Counted from the stretch's first letter, positions 1 through 8,695 are shown. The stretch: 64,000 nucleotides of DNA from Bacillus cereus group sp. RP43 (GCF_040459645.1 NZ_JARVHQ010000001.1:3782001-3846000), one strand, 5' to 3'. Numbers and translations are program-made. Notes: a model not told the origin generated them from the sequence alone.

Positions 1-34
1 TCAGCTCCCCCCCTCTTTGTCACATATACATAGA

Positions 35-65
35 AGAAAAGGCATTGCTTTCCAACACCTTTTCT
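35..65 (-). terminator. Possible terminator after pspA
   Basis: Inverted repeat AGAAAAGG / CCTTTTCT with a long loop lies just beyond the pspA stop on the minus strand. The U tract is short, so efficiency is doubtful. Confidence 0.35.
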
Positions 66-106
66 CCTATCACTATATCATAAGCCTGTTTTATTATATA
101 CTACAA

Positions 107-769
107 TTATTTTGTTACTTCTTTCGTTAACGATACTTCATTTTTCTCTTTCATTTCACTCTCTAGTTTTGCAATTTTCATATCAAATGTATCACGCTCA
201 TGCTCTTCATTTATACGAAGCTCTATGTCACGAATGTGATCTTCAATTTCTTCGAATCGTAAGAACGGATTATTTTCATCCATTTTATGCATAGCAGTAT
301 TCATACGGCGGTTTGCATGCGCCATATTTTCACGTGCCATTAATTCCATACGCTTTGCGTTCATTTCTTTTAATTTATTTTTCATTTCTGAAAGACGACG
401 CTCTAACTCATCAATTTGCTCTACAACACCAGCATACATTTCTTCTAAGCGAGTTACTTGCCCTTCATAATACGCTACTTCTTCTAATGCACGTTCGTGC
501 AATTGCAATTCGCCTGCTTCTTGTGCGATGATAGCTTGCTTTGATCTTTTATTAACGAAATAACGTGCTTGCTCAAGCTCACGAGCGAAGTTAGATTTTA
601 ATGTTTTATGACGCTGAATTAACTTCTCAATTTTTGTTATTTCACGCTCACTGTCGCGTAAATATTGGTTTAACATTGCTATTGGATTTTTTCTTTCTTT
701 CTCATCTAACACATTATGAAAATCAGCTAAAATTGCATCGCGTACACGTCCGAATAAAGATTGTTTCAT
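107..769 (-). CDS. pspA: PspA/IM30 family phage-shock/envelope-stress protein
   Basis: A 220-residue protein with no membrane segment, almost entirely charged heptad-like helix (for example the Glu/Lys/Arg-rich stretches at residues 35-130 and 180-215). It opens with the amphipathic N-terminus MKQSLFGRVRDAI typical of the PspA/IM30/LiaH family, which binds and supports stressed inner membranes as large oligomers. Length matches the family. The ATG has a GAGAGGA ribosome site. It sits 49 nt behind a small membrane protein gene on the same strand, so the two are probably co-transcribed. Family assignment is firm; which stress or sigma factor induces it cannot be read from the sequence. Confidence 0.93.
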   Translation of the reverse strand: MKQSLFGRVRDAILADFHNVLDEKERKNPIAMLNQYLRDSEREITKIEKLIQRHKTLKSNFARELEQARYFVNKRSKQAIIAQEAGELQLHERALEEVAYYEGQVTRLEEMYAGVVEQIDELERRLSEMKNKLKEMNAKRMELMARENMAHANRRMNTAMHKMDENNPFLRFEEIEDHIRDIELRINEEHERDTFDMKIAKLESEMKEKNEVSLTKEVTK

Positions 770-818
770 TATAATCTTCCTCTCTTCTACTTTATAATTT
801 GATTTGATTTATTTTATA

Positions 819-1175
819 TTAGTTTTTCATTAACTTGTTCCACTCATCTTCAAAGTTGCTATATGGTTTAGAACTTTCTGGAGCAGAATCAACAACTACA
901 TTTTTTTCTTTTTTCCACTCACGGTATCCGTAGTATAAAACTACTAATGCTGCGATCCCGATTAATGCTGGGGAATGAGAAAGTGCAATGGACAAACCGA
1001 TTAAACCAACAATACCCCAAGCTAACTTTCCAAAAAATGATTTAGCTCGCACAAATGATTTATAGCTCCAGTACACAACTCCTGCTCCGATTGCGAATCC
1101 TACAATACCAGCAAGACTACCAAGAGCAATTAAAGCCAAAATACCGGCCGCGATAAACGCTAGAAATTGTTTCAT
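819..1175 (-). CDS. Small membrane protein paired with PspA
   Basis: 118 residues with two or three hydrophobic segments (about residues 5-40 and 55-82, Gly/Ala/Ile-rich) and a hydrophilic, acidic C-terminus. It lies upstream of pspA on the same strand behind a good GGGAGG ribosome site. It resembles the uncharacterised lmo0954-type membrane proteins that accompany PspA/LiaH in Firmicutes. I infer it is a membrane anchor or partner for PspA from context only; the sequence has no catalytic motif. Confidence 0.75.
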   Translation of the reverse strand: MKQFLAFIAAGILALIALGSLAGIVGFAIGAGVVYWSYKSFVRAKSFFGKLAWGIVGLIGLSIALSHSPALIGIAALVVLYYGYREWKKEKNVVVDSAPESSKPYSNFEDEWNKLMKN

Positions 1176-1257
1176 CTTGTGCTTGCCTCCCTTCGATTTG
1201 ATACTCTTATCTTAACTATTTTTTCATTTTTTCATAACGAGCTTAAGAACCGTTTTT

Positions 1258-1279
1258 AACTCAGACTTAAGACTGAGTT
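1258..1279. repeat. 22-bp imperfect palindrome upstream of the pspA operon
   Basis: AACTCAG-a-CTTAAG-a-CTGAGTT, symmetric except for two positions. It lies about 85 bp before the start of the membrane-protein gene, in its promoter region, with no U tract beside it, so it looks more like a protein-binding site than a terminator. The binding factor is unknown. Confidence 0.4.
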
Positions 1280-1343
1280 CCATTCAGCCTTTTGTAAAAA
1301 TATAAGGAAAGATAGGATAACTCACTCTTTTATTGCATAGAAA

Positions 1344-1375
1344 AAGCCGTACAGAGAATATTCTCTGTACGGCTT
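1344..1375 (-). terminator. Terminator after the NhaC-family gene
   Basis: A perfect 32-bp palindrome (AAGCCGTACAGAGAAT and its complement) 30 bp past the transporter stop. It could also stop transcription coming from the other strand. Confidence 0.85.
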
Positions 1376-1404
1376 CTGTTGCTACTAATAAAATTCATAT
1401 TTAA

Positions 1405-2721
1405 TTATGCTGTTTTATGATACTCTTTCTTTTCCGCCACTTTAGAAAACCTTGGGAAACCAATTAATATAGAAATAATTCCACATACTCCAACTAAAAT
1501 TGGATAAAATGCATATGGTAACAATTCGATCGGAGATAACGCAGCAAATCCTGCCGCTGTTAACATTTGAGCACCATATGGAATTAACCCTTGTATACAG
1601 CATGAGAAAAGATCCAGTACACTCGCTGATTTACGCGGATCAATTTCATACTGATCCGCAATGTTTTTCGCAAGCGGACCTGTAAAAATGATAGAGATTG
1701 TATTATTTGCTGTACACATATTCGTCATACTCACTAAGCCAGCAATACCAAACTCTGCTCCTTTTTTCGAACGAATATTACGTGTTAAAAGATTCATTAA
1801 ATATTGAATGCCACCATTATACTGGATAAGTTCAACCATACCACCGATTAAAATGGCAAGTAACACTAACTCCATCATACTGCCCATTCCAGTCGTTACA
1901 CTTTTAAAGAAACTCTCTAACGTATAACTTCCATCTATAAGACCGATAACACCAGATAGTACCGTTCCACCAGTTAATACAATGAGTACATTCCAGCCAA
2001 GTAGTGCTGTAACAAGTACACCTGCGTATGGTAAAATCTTCACCCAATCAAATGTATGAGCTTTAATTTCTGTATCATTACCTAAAGTAATCATTACTAA
2101 TAGTACAATTGTAATGACTGCAGCTGGCAATACAATTAAAAAATTCGTTTTAAACTTATCTTTCATTTCTGTTCCTTGCGAACGAACAGCAGCAATTGTC
2201 GTATCAGAAATAAATGATAAATTATCGCCAAACATCGCTCCGCCCACAACAGTAGCCATCGTAAGCGCAATTGAGATATCAGTTTGCCCACTAATACCTA
2301 CAGCAATCGGTGCTAATGCAGCAATTGTTCCCATTGAAGTTCCCATCGCTAATGAAATAAATGCCCCTATAACAAAAATTCCAGCAACGATAAATCCTTG
2401 GGGTAAAATAGATAACGCTAAGTTAACAGTGGAATCAACTCCACCCATTCCTTTTGCCGTTTCAGAAAACGCCCCTGCAAGTACAAAAATCAGAACCATG
2501 ATCATAATATCAGGGTTTCCTGCACCTTTAGCAAATCGTTCTACTTTCACATTAAAGCTTTCCTTACGATTCATCACTAAAGCAATTCCTACAGCAATTG
2601 AAATCGCTACAAGTATCGGCAATTTATAGAAATCACCTGTAATAATCCCAGAACCAATAAATAGCGCCAAAAATATTCCAAGTGGTAATAAAGCTAAACC
2701 ATTTCCTCTCGTTTCTTTCAA
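1405..2721 (-). CDS. metT: NhaC-family transporter under a SAM riboswitch; probable methionine carrier MetT
   Basis: 438 residues, about 11-12 hydrophobic segments, with NhaC-family features such as AMGTSMGTIAALAPIA, GDNLSFISDTTIAAVR and the conserved MCTANNTISI region. The start is TTG behind GGGAGAG with 8-nt spacing; there is no ATG alternative. By homology alone it would be called a Na+/H+ antiporter. However, the leader is a complete SAM-I riboswitch with its own terminator, and NhaC-family proteins under S-boxes have been predicted by comparative genomics to be methionine carriers (MetT). I therefore infer Na+-coupled methionine uptake, switched off when SAM is abundant. The gene is monocistronic. 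Confidence 0.8.
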   Translation of the reverse strand: MKETRGNGLALLPLGIFLALFIGSGIITGDFYKLPILVAISIAVGIALVMNRKESFNVKVERFAKGAGNPDIMIMVLIFVLAGAFSETAKGMGGVDSTVNLALSILPQGFIVAGIFVIGAFISLAMGTSMGTIAALAPIAVGISGQTDISIALTMATVVGGAMFGDNLSFISDTTIAAVRSQGTEMKDKFKTNFLIVLPAAVITIVLLVMITLGNDTEIKAHTFDWVKILPYAGVLVTALLGWNVLIVLTGGTVLSGVIGLIDGSYTLESFFKSVTTGMGSMMELVLLAILIGGMVELIQYNGGIQYLMNLLTRNIRSKKGAEFGIAGLVSMTNMCTANNTISIIFTGPLAKNIADQYEIDPRKSASVLDLFSCCIQGLIPYGAQMLTAAGFAALSPIELLPYAFYPILVGVCGIISILIGFPRFSKVAEKKEYHKTA

Positions 2722-2759
2722 AGTATCATCTCTCCCTAGTTTTCAACCTTTTCTAATGA

Positions 2760-2925
2760 ATAACAAAAGACCTCTTCCAATGAGAAGAGGTCTTATACAT
2801 CTATAAGAAACACTCTTCTCATCTTTCAAGCACATGCTTGCTGGATTTGGCACAGCACTCTGAAATCGAGTCCGCTGCCGAGGCATCGTAGGGCCAGTCC
2901 CTCCGCCTCTCTTTATAAGAAGGTT
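2760..2925 (-). ncRNA. SAM-I (S-box) riboswitch upstream of metT
   Basis: Read on the minus strand, the aptamer (about 2922 to 2813) carries the S-box core: GAGGCGGAGGGACTGG, a GGCAGC kink-turn side and the CCAAATCCAGC segment. The 3' strand of P1 contains ATGAGAAGAG, which is exactly complementary to CTCTTCTCAT in the 5' arm of the terminator at 2767-2794 (AAGACCTCTTC / GAAGAGGTCTT then a U tract). So P1 and the antiterminator compete: SAM stabilises P1 and allows termination. This is the standard OFF arrangement. Confidence 0.95.
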
Positions 2926-2959
2926 TCATATTTATTTTTTAATAATAATTTCTTTTCTA

Positions 2960-2988
2960 ACTTTACTCGCTTACAAAACAAAAGTCAA
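2960..2988 (-). promoter_or_regulatory. Sigma-A promoter for the metT leader
   Basis: TTGACT at 2988-2983, 17-nt spacer, TAAAGT at 2965-2960 on the minus strand, placing the start of transcription about 30 nt before the aptamer. Confidence 0.8.
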
Positions 2989-3041
2989 TTATTTTTTGTA
3001 TAGATTTTTTTGGTAATTATACAAAAAGGTGAATAAACCAA

Positions 3042-3560
3042 TCATTTTAACTTTTCGATTTCTTTATCCAATATTGAGATCCAATAAAATTCTCTATTTT
3101 TTATCGTCGCGATAATCCATTTTGTTGTATTCCATGCTAACTCATATTCTTCTTTTGTAACATCACCAGTTTTATAAGCATCCTCTAACTCGTCTTCATC
3201 CAGTACATAGATCTCACCGTTCGGTAACAATACCACATCTAAATATAAATCATCAAAATAAGGTAAACCACGATCGTCTATTTTAAATTCTTTTGTCACA
3301 TCGATATAATATTGCACTAATTGTTTTTGATTGTCTAACATAGCTGTAATCGCAAAGTTATTTCCGTTTGTAAAATATTGCATCCATGTATACCCATCAC
3401 CTGCAATGCAAAGCTCTTTACTATTGTATTCTTTATAACTAGGCTCTCTCACCTTTTTTATATCCAATATTCCTAACATACCTGCTTCAACTTGTTTTAC
3501 TGTGTATGTCTTCTCTATTAATCGCTTCCACGTAGAACCATCACCGTACTTACGTTTCAT
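3042..3560 (-). CDS. DUF402 family protein (NtdP-like nucleoside tri-/diphosphatase)
   Basis: 172 residues from the ATG preceded by GAGGAG at 8-nt spacing (MKRKYGDGSTWKRL); upstream in-frame codons lack a ribosome site. The pattern of the DUF402 fold is visible: a beta-rich N-terminal half and the acidic cluster FDDLYLDVVLLPNGEIYVLDEDEL at about residues 100-125 that binds metal in this family. Some members are nucleoside tri-/diphosphatases. Cytosolic, no signal peptide. It stands alone between the gltT terminator and the metT promoter. Confidence 0.8.
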   Translation of the reverse strand: MKRKYGDGSTWKRLIEKTYTVKQVEAGMLGILDIKKVREPSYKEYNSKELCIAGDGYTWMQYFTNGNNFAITAMLDNQKQLVQYYIDVTKEFKIDDRGLPYFDDLYLDVVLLPNGEIYVLDEDELEDAYKTGDVTKEEYELAWNTTKWIIATIKNREFYWISILDKEIEKLK

Positions 3561-3585
3561 AACTTTCTCTCCTCTTCTACATACA

Positions 3586-3618
3586 GAAAAGCTCTCACAT
3601 AATATGTGAGAGCTTTTC
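3586..3618. terminator. Terminator after gltT
   Basis: GAAAAGCTCTCACAT / ATGTGAGAGCTTTTC, a 15-bp perfect stem with a 3-nt loop directly behind the symporter stop; it also covers the leader of the DUF402 gene. Confidence 0.85.
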
Positions 3619-3627
3619 AAATCATAA

Positions 3628-4902
3628 TTAAGCCGCTTGACCCTTTTCAGATATCTCTTTTAAATAGGCTTGTCCTTTTTCAGCGTCATATTGACCTTCC
3701 CACTTAGACATAACTACAGCCGCTAAAGAGTTACCTACAACGTTAACTGCTGTACGAGCCATATCTAGAATACGGTCAATACCTGCAATAAACGCTAAAC
3801 CTTCAGCTGGAATACCTACTGTACCAAGTGTTGCTAATAATACAACGAATGATACGCCCGGTACACCCGCGATACCTTTTGATGTAACCATTAATACAAG
3901 TAATAACGTAATTTGTTGTGTAATGGATAATTCAATACCGTACATTTGCGCTAAGAAAATTGCCGCAATTGCTTGATATAAAGTTGATCCATCTAAGTTA
4001 AATGAATAACCCGTTGGAATAACGAAAGATGTAATTGCTTTCGGACAACCGAATTTTTCCATTTTCTCCATAATTTTCGGTAAAACCGTTTCTGAACTTG
4101 CTGTAGAGTACGCTAAGATCAGCTCGTCTTTTAAAATTTTAAAGAATTGGAAAATGTTAATACCGAATATTTTCGCTGTAAGCCCTAATACAACTACAAC
4201 GAAGAAGATCATTGCTCCGTATACTACAATGAGTAATTTCCCTAATGGAATTAATGAAGCTAATCCGAATGTAGAAACTGTAACACCAATTAATGCGAAT
4301 ACACCAAATGGTGCAAACTTCATAACTTGGTTCGTTACATAAAACATTGCATCTGCTACACCTTGGAAAAATTGTAGAACTGGTTTGCCACGCTCACCAA
4401 TTGCTGCTACACCTAAACCAAATAATACTGAGAAGAAGATAATAGCAAGCATATCACCTTCAGCTAATGATTTCATAATGTTCGTCGGAACAATATTTAC
4501 AAATGTATCCGCAAACGAATGACTTTGTACTTGCTCTGTCGTAGCTGTATATTTAGAAATATCTGTTTTTGTTAACTTATCCATATCAACGCCTTTTCCA
4601 GGTTGGAAAATGTTCGCTATTAATAGACCAACAACAATTGCAAGTGTTGTAATAATTTCAAAGTAAATAATTGTTTTTCCGCCTAGTCGACCTAACTTCT
4701 TAACATCGCCAACACCAGCAACTCCAACAACAATACTCGCTACAACAATCGGTACAACAATCATCTTAATTAATCGGATGAAAATATCACCAATTGGTTG
4801 TAAGTACTTCACCACTTCCGGATTGCCAAAGAAAATAGCTCCAACTGCAATACCGAGCGCAAGTCCTATTAAAATTTGCCATGCAAGTCCTATTCTTTTC
4901 AT
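3628..4902 (-). CDS. gltT: Glutamate/dicarboxylate:cation symporter (DAACS family)
   Basis: 424 residues with the DAACS (GltP/GltT/EAAT) architecture. Diagnostic motifs are visible: the serine-rich hairpin loop STASSETVLPKIMEKM (HP1), NLDGSTLYQA in TM7, the second re-entrant region GIAGVPGVSF (HP2), and DRILDMARTAVNVVGNS in TM8 that contacts substrate and cation. It probably imports glutamate or aspartate with H+ or Na+; the ion cannot be told from sequence. Start ATG with a GGGGG-type site. It is monocistronic, with promoter 5049-5021 and terminator at 3586-3618. Confidence 0.92.
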   Translation of the reverse strand: MKRIGLAWQILIGLALGIAVGAIFFGNPEVVKYLQPIGDIFIRLIKMIVVPIVVASIVVGVAGVGDVKKLGRLGGKTIIYFEIITTLAIVVGLLIANIFQPGKGVDMDKLTKTDISKYTATTEQVQSHSFADTFVNIVPTNIMKSLAEGDMLAIIFFSVLFGLGVAAIGERGKPVLQFFQGVADAMFYVTNQVMKFAPFGVFALIGVTVSTFGLASLIPLGKLLIVVYGAMIFFVVVVLGLTAKIFGINIFQFFKILKDELILAYSTASSETVLPKIMEKMEKFGCPKAITSFVIPTGYSFNLDGSTLYQAIAAIFLAQMYGIELSITQQITLLLVLMVTSKGIAGVPGVSFVVLLATLGTVGIPAEGLAFIAGIDRILDMARTAVNVVGNSLAAVVMSKWEGQYDAEKGQAYLKEISEKGQAA

Positions 4903-5020
4903 ACTTGTGGTAACCCCCTCTTCGATGTGTCACTCTATCTCTCATTCTATCTCTATAAAACATGAAATTAAGAGTATTACATATTATTCGACAATTCACT
5001 ACATTTTGTCCCTGTTAAAA

Positions 5021-5049
5021 ATCATAAATCAAAAATTAAAATCTGACAA
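5021..5049 (-). promoter_or_regulatory. Sigma-A promoter of gltT
   Basis: TTGTCA (5049-5044), 17-nt spacer, TATGAT (5026-5021) on the minus strand, about 120 nt before the gltT start. The rest of the 490-bp gap to the next gene contains only the inverted repeat at 5168 and the WalR-type box at 5319. Confidence 0.65.
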
Positions 5050-5167
5050 CAAAATAAGTTTGCCCGAACGCAAATAATTTTCTTGACAAAAATAAACCTC
5101 ATGTCAGAAAACCTCACATGAAATCGATTCCTCACTAGTGATTGATAGATTTTTAAAGTACTGTTTC

Positions 5168-5197
5168 ATCATGGAAAACCCCATCATTTTCCATGAT
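5168..5197. repeat. 11-bp inverted repeat in the gltT/cwlO-like gap
   Basis: ATCATGGAAAA - 8-nt loop - TTTTCCATGAT followed by T4A9. It could be an RNA hairpin or an operator; nothing nearby decides. Confidence 0.35.
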
Positions 5198-5318
5198 TTT
5201 TAAAAAAAAATATAGAAATTGATAACTTTTTCTATACATTCAAGAATTTTAACTTTATGACAAACGCTACGAAAAGATACTAAATTCCGACAAAACTTAG
5301 CAAATTTATAAAGTTTTC

Positions 5319-5335
5319 TTTACATTATGATTACA
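5319..5335 (-). promoter_or_regulatory. WalR-type box upstream of the CwlO-like gene
   Basis: On the minus strand the site reads TGTAAT-CATAA-TGTAAA, an exact fit to the WalR/YycF consensus TGTWAH-N5-TGTWAH. It lies 60 bp before the start of the peptidoglycan hydrolase gene. WalRK controls cwlO in B. subtilis, so the gene assignment and site support each other. Confidence 0.6.
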
Positions 5336-5395
5336 ACGATAGACACTCTTCTTCTTATGATATATAACATTCATAGGGAAAGGAGCAAGACAACA

Positions 5396-6670
5396 ATGAA
5401 AAAGAAATTTGCAACGTTTAGTGTTTTAGCAGCTGGAACGATTTTCGTTTCCCCGTTACTTTCACCCGTATACGCTGAAACGAATGAAAATAAATTATCT
5501 AATATTCAATCCGAATTAGAAGGCAAACAAAATGACTTACAAAATAAATCAGCTGAGAAAGAACAAATAGAAAAAGAAATCCAGGAATTGCAAAAGAAAA
5601 TCGACGAATTAACTACTTCTATTAATAAAAACGAAGCTGAATTAAACGATACAAAAAAAGAAATTAGCAACACACAGCAAGTTATTACTGAAAAAAAGAA
5701 ACATATAGAGCAATTACAAACAAACATAGATACACGGCAGGAAGTTATTAAACAACGACTACAATCTATGCAAGAAAAGCCTCGTACGAGTATCATTACA
5801 GAAGTAATAACAAGCTCTGCAAATATTGCCGATCTTGTTGATAATATGTACTCTGTAAGTTTAATTTTAAATAACGATACCGATATTGTGAAAAAACAAA
5901 CAAGTGATCAGAATGCTGTGACGACAGAAAAAGAGGCTGTTGAGAAAAAAGAGCAACAACTGAAAGAATCTGAACAAAAATTAGAACAAAAACAACAAGA
6001 GTTACAAAGTAATCAACAACAGCAACAAACTCTTATTAAAGATCTACATACGAAAGTATCAAAAGTAGATTCCGAGATTGAAGGATTAGAAGAGTCACAA
6101 GGTATTTTAGAAAACCAGCGTCAAGCTGTTCAAAAAGCAATTGAAGAAGAAAAACGTGCAGAAGAGGCTCGGAAAGCTGAAGAGGCACGCAAGGCTGAGG
6201 AAGCAAAAAAACAAGCCGCCGCCTCTGCTAAAGAAAGCACACAATCCGCACCAACACCGCAAGATACGAACAAAGGTGGATTTATTAAGCCAGCCGCTGG
6301 ATCAAAAACTTCTGGATTCGGCGCACGTTCTTTAGATAACCATAAAGGAATCGATATCGCAGCTTCGGGAACAGTTCCAATTATTGCCGCTGCAGATGGC
6401 GTTGTTATCCGTTCAGAATTATCCTCTAGTTACGGAAACGTTGTTTACTTATCTCACCGTGTTAACGGAAAAACATATACGACAGTGTATGCACATATGA
6501 ATAGCCGCTCTGTATCAAATGGACAAACTGTAAAACAAGGCGATCAACTTGGCTTTATGGGAAATACCGGTCAATCTTACGGACAACATTTACACTTCGA
6601 ACTTCATATCGGGGAATGGAATGTTGGTAAGACAAACGCAGTTGATCCGTCTCCTTATATCGGATTATAA
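5396..6670 (+). CDS. Secreted peptidoglycan endopeptidase, CwlO-like coiled coil plus M23 domain
   Basis: 424 residues from the ATG behind AAAGGAG. A signal peptide (MKKKFATF..., cleavage probably after VYA at residue 27) is followed by a long Glu/Lys/Gln coiled coil (about residues 30-260) like the PcsB/CwlO N-domain, an EEARKAEEARKAEEA linker (265-285), and a C-terminal M23 (LytM) metallopeptidase. The zinc and catalytic motifs HKGIDIA, AHMNSRS and HLHFELH are intact. Such proteins cleave peptide cross-links during growth, and the coiled coil is usually held in check by FtsEX or a similar partner. A WalR-type box upstream fits a role in cell-wall homeostasis. Confidence 0.9.
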   Translation: MKKKFATFSVLAAGTIFVSPLLSPVYAETNENKLSNIQSELEGKQNDLQNKSAEKEQIEKEIQELQKKIDELTTSINKNEAELNDTKKEISNTQQVITEKKKHIEQLQTNIDTRQEVIKQRLQSMQEKPRTSIITEVITSSANIADLVDNMYSVSLILNNDTDIVKKQTSDQNAVTTEKEAVEKKEQQLKESEQKLEQKQQELQSNQQQQQTLIKDLHTKVSKVDSEIEGLEESQGILENQRQAVQKAIEEEKRAEEARKAEEARKAEEAKKQAAASAKESTQSAPTPQDTNKGGFIKPAAGSKTSGFGARSLDNHKGIDIAASGTVPIIAAADGVVIRSELSSSYGNVVYLSHRVNGKTYTTVYAHMNSRSVSNGQTVKQGDQLGFMGNTGQSYGQHLHFELHIGEWNVGKTNAVDPSPYIGL

Positions 6671-6698
6671 AAAATCTCGGTGCATACCGAGATTTTTT
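6671..6698 (+). terminator. Terminator of the CwlO-like gene
   Basis: AAAATCTCGG - TGCATA - CCGAGATTTT followed by T-rich sequence directly after the stop codon. Confidence 0.85.
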
Positions 6699-6771
6699 GT
6701 TTACACTTCACACAATATAGGCATTCCACATAGATTACAACTAAATGCCTATATTTTGCGGGGGGATAAAT

Positions 6772-6933
6772 ATGAACACACAATTACAAGAAGAAATAGA
6801 AGAAGCTAGAGAAACATACATCGGCCGGTTATTTACATTCGGCGGCTCAGCGTTATTTTTAATTGGATCATTTATCGCAGTTGTCACAGCTTATAAAGCA
6901 TATAATCGCTTATTAAATACTTCTACAACATAA
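6772..6933 (+). CDS. Small membrane protein of unknown function (53 aa)
   Basis: Starts at the ATG after GCGGGGGGAT; a longer reading frame upstream lacks a ribosome site. The N-terminus is acidic (MNTQLQEEIEEARETY) and is followed by one strong transmembrane segment (about residues 25-45) and a short tail. I do not recognise a family. It has its own terminator and is flanked by a wall hydrolase and an amino acid symporter with no obvious link. Confidence 0.6.
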   Translation: MNTQLQEEIEEARETYIGRLFTFGGSALFLIGSFIAVVTAYKAYNRLLNTSTT

Positions 6934-6936
6934 TAA

Positions 6937-6963
6937 AAAGACGGAGATTTCTCCGTCTTTTTA
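6937..6963. terminator. Bidirectional terminator
   Basis: AAAGACGGAGA-TT-TCTCCGTCTTT with T runs in both directions; serves the small gene on the plus strand and the symporter on the minus strand. Confidence 0.85.
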
Positions 6964-8319
6964 TTATGCAAACATTTTAAATACGCCTATCGCATTTAAA
7001 AATACGATAATTACAGTTACCGGAATAACATAACGAAGTAAGAAGAACCAAATGTTAAATAATGTTTTCCCTTTCGTTTCCGTAACTTCTAATTCTTTCA
7101 TTAATAACTCTTTACTCATTTTATTTGGTACGAATAGCGAAATGGCTAGTACTCCGAGTGGCAGCAATACATTACTTACCGAGAAGTCGACGAAATCAAA
7201 GAATGTTTTCCCAAATATTTTCACATCACTCATAATCCCAAACGATAATGCTGACGGAATTCCAACTGCAAAAATAAGAATACCAATTAATAACGAAGCT
7301 GACGGACGCTTCTTCTCATTATCTTTCGCAACAGATGCTACTACAATTTCAAGCATTGAAATCGCAGATGTTAAAGTCGCAAAGAAGAATAAAATTAAAA
7401 ACATAATGAAGAAAAATTGTCCAAATGGAATTTTTGCAAAGACAGCAGGAAGAACAATAAACAGTAGTCCTGGTCCTTCTGTCGGTTTAACTCCTAATGC
7501 GAAAATCGCTGGAAAAATCGCTAATCCTGCAAGTACTGTAACGAAAACAGTTAAACTTACAATAGATGTTGCTGATTTAGCTAAATGCTCTTCTTTCTTT
7601 AAATACGAACTATACGTTACCATTACCGAGGCACCTACCGTTAGTGAGAAGAAAGATTGTCCCATCGCATATAAAATTGTATCTGCTGTAAGCTTTGAAA
7701 AATCTGGTTTTAAGAAGAACTCTACCCCAGCCATAGCACCATCAAGTGTTAACGCACGAATAATTATAGCAATAAACAAAATAAATAATAGCGGCATCAT
7801 GTACTTACTTGCTTTTTCTATGCCTTTTTCCACACCCTTACTAACAACAAAAATGGTACAAAGCATAAAGATGAATTGCGCCCCAATCGCACTTACTGGA
7901 TTTGAAATTGTTTCAGCAAACAATTGTCCATAATCGACTACTCCGTTCCAGAAACTACCTGTGACACTATAGTATAAATAAAGTAAAATCCATCCTCCTA
8001 CAACACTATAAAAAGATAGTACGCTAAAACAAGTAACAACCCCCATACGACCAATCCAAGGATATAACTTGCTATTCGGTACTAATACTTTATAAGCTGT
8101 AACTGCCTCTTTTTGAGTACTACGCCCAATAACAAATTCAGCTAAAAGAAGAGGCATACCAATAAATAAAGTTAATAGTAAGAATACAAGGAAGAACGCG
8201 CCTCCCCCTCCATTACCTGCAACATATGGAAACTTCCATATTGCACCAAGACCTACTGCGGCTCCGGCTGCTGCGAGTACAAAGCCAATTTTCGACGTCC
8301 ATTGCTGTGTTTCTTTCAT
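6964..8319 (-). CDS. Neurotransmitter:sodium symporter family; probable tryptophan transporter
   Basis: 451 residues, about 11-12 TM segments with the LeuT-fold signature near the N-terminus: WTSKIGFVLAAAGAAVGLG then WKFPYVAGNGGGGAF (unwound TM1 and the substrate/Na1-Na2 site). Start taken at the second of two adjacent ATGs because AAGGAG is then 8 nt away. Bacterial NSS proteins import amino acids with Na+. The leader is a T-box whose specifier reads UGG, so I infer tryptophan uptake, induced when uncharged tRNA-Trp accumulates. By homology alone it resembles the uncharacterised YocR/YhdH proteins. Monocistronic. Confidence 0.85.
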   Translation of the reverse strand: MKETQQWTSKIGFVLAAAGAAVGLGAIWKFPYVAGNGGGGAFFLVFLLLTLFIGMPLLLAEFVIGRSTQKEAVTAYKVLVPNSKLYPWIGRMGVVTCFSVLSFYSVVGGWILLYLYYSVTGSFWNGVVDYGQLFAETISNPVSAIGAQFIFMLCTIFVVSKGVEKGIEKASKYMMPLLFILFIAIIIRALTLDGAMAGVEFFLKPDFSKLTADTILYAMGQSFFSLTVGASVMVTYSSYLKKEEHLAKSATSIVSLTVFVTVLAGLAIFPAIFALGVKPTEGPGLLFIVLPAVFAKIPFGQFFFIMFLILFFFATLTSAISMLEIVVASVAKDNEKKRPSASLLIGILIFAVGIPSALSFGIMSDVKIFGKTFFDFVDFSVSNVLLPLGVLAISLFVPNKMSKELLMKELEVTETKGKTLFNIWFFLLRYVIPVTVIIVFLNAIGVFKMFA

Positions 8320-8400
8320 CATAAATTCTCCTTTTCTGAATATTATAACTTTTATAGATTATACACTTTCATTTCATACTCGCACACCTCCTTTAGAAAA

Positions 8401-8690
8401 TAAAAAAGTCCCCTACACGCAAATATGCATGTAGAGGACGATATATGTAATAGAATACCGTGGTACCACCTCAATTGGATCAATAAATCCCACTTGTTCA
8501 GGTACAGGAAAATTCCGATACCCTATCCTTTTAACGGCGGAACCCGGGTTGCCTACTGCAATGTTCAGCATACCTCTCGCAAGCCCATTCTGTATATTTT
8601 ATCGTACCGGGCTCACACCTTACCCCAGCTCTCTGAACGCATCAAATATACGTACTCTTCTTGCTCATCGATTTCATCTTTTGAAGTTAC
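8401..8690 (-). ncRNA. T-box leader, Trp specifier, upstream of the NSS symporter
   Basis: On the minus strand: Stem I elements AAGAGTA and AGAGAGCTGG, specifier segment GAA-TGG-GC with TGG at 8587-8585, the antiterminator T-box GGTGGTACCACGG (near 8470-8457), and a terminator at 8439-8408 (GTCCTCTACATGC / GCGTGTAGGGGAC then T6). UGG followed by a purine is the expected tryptophan specifier. Anti-termination is expected when uncharged tRNA-Trp binds. Confidence 0.93.
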
Positions 8691-8695
8691 TTGTG

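Noticed and set aside
2114..2629. 171-codon frame antisense to metT
   Set aside because: Codon shadow; the minus-strand transporter is complete with riboswitch and terminator.
7052..7933. 293-codon frame antisense to the NSS symporter
   Set aside because: A shadow of the hydrophobic codons on the other strand; no ribosome site and no family likeness.
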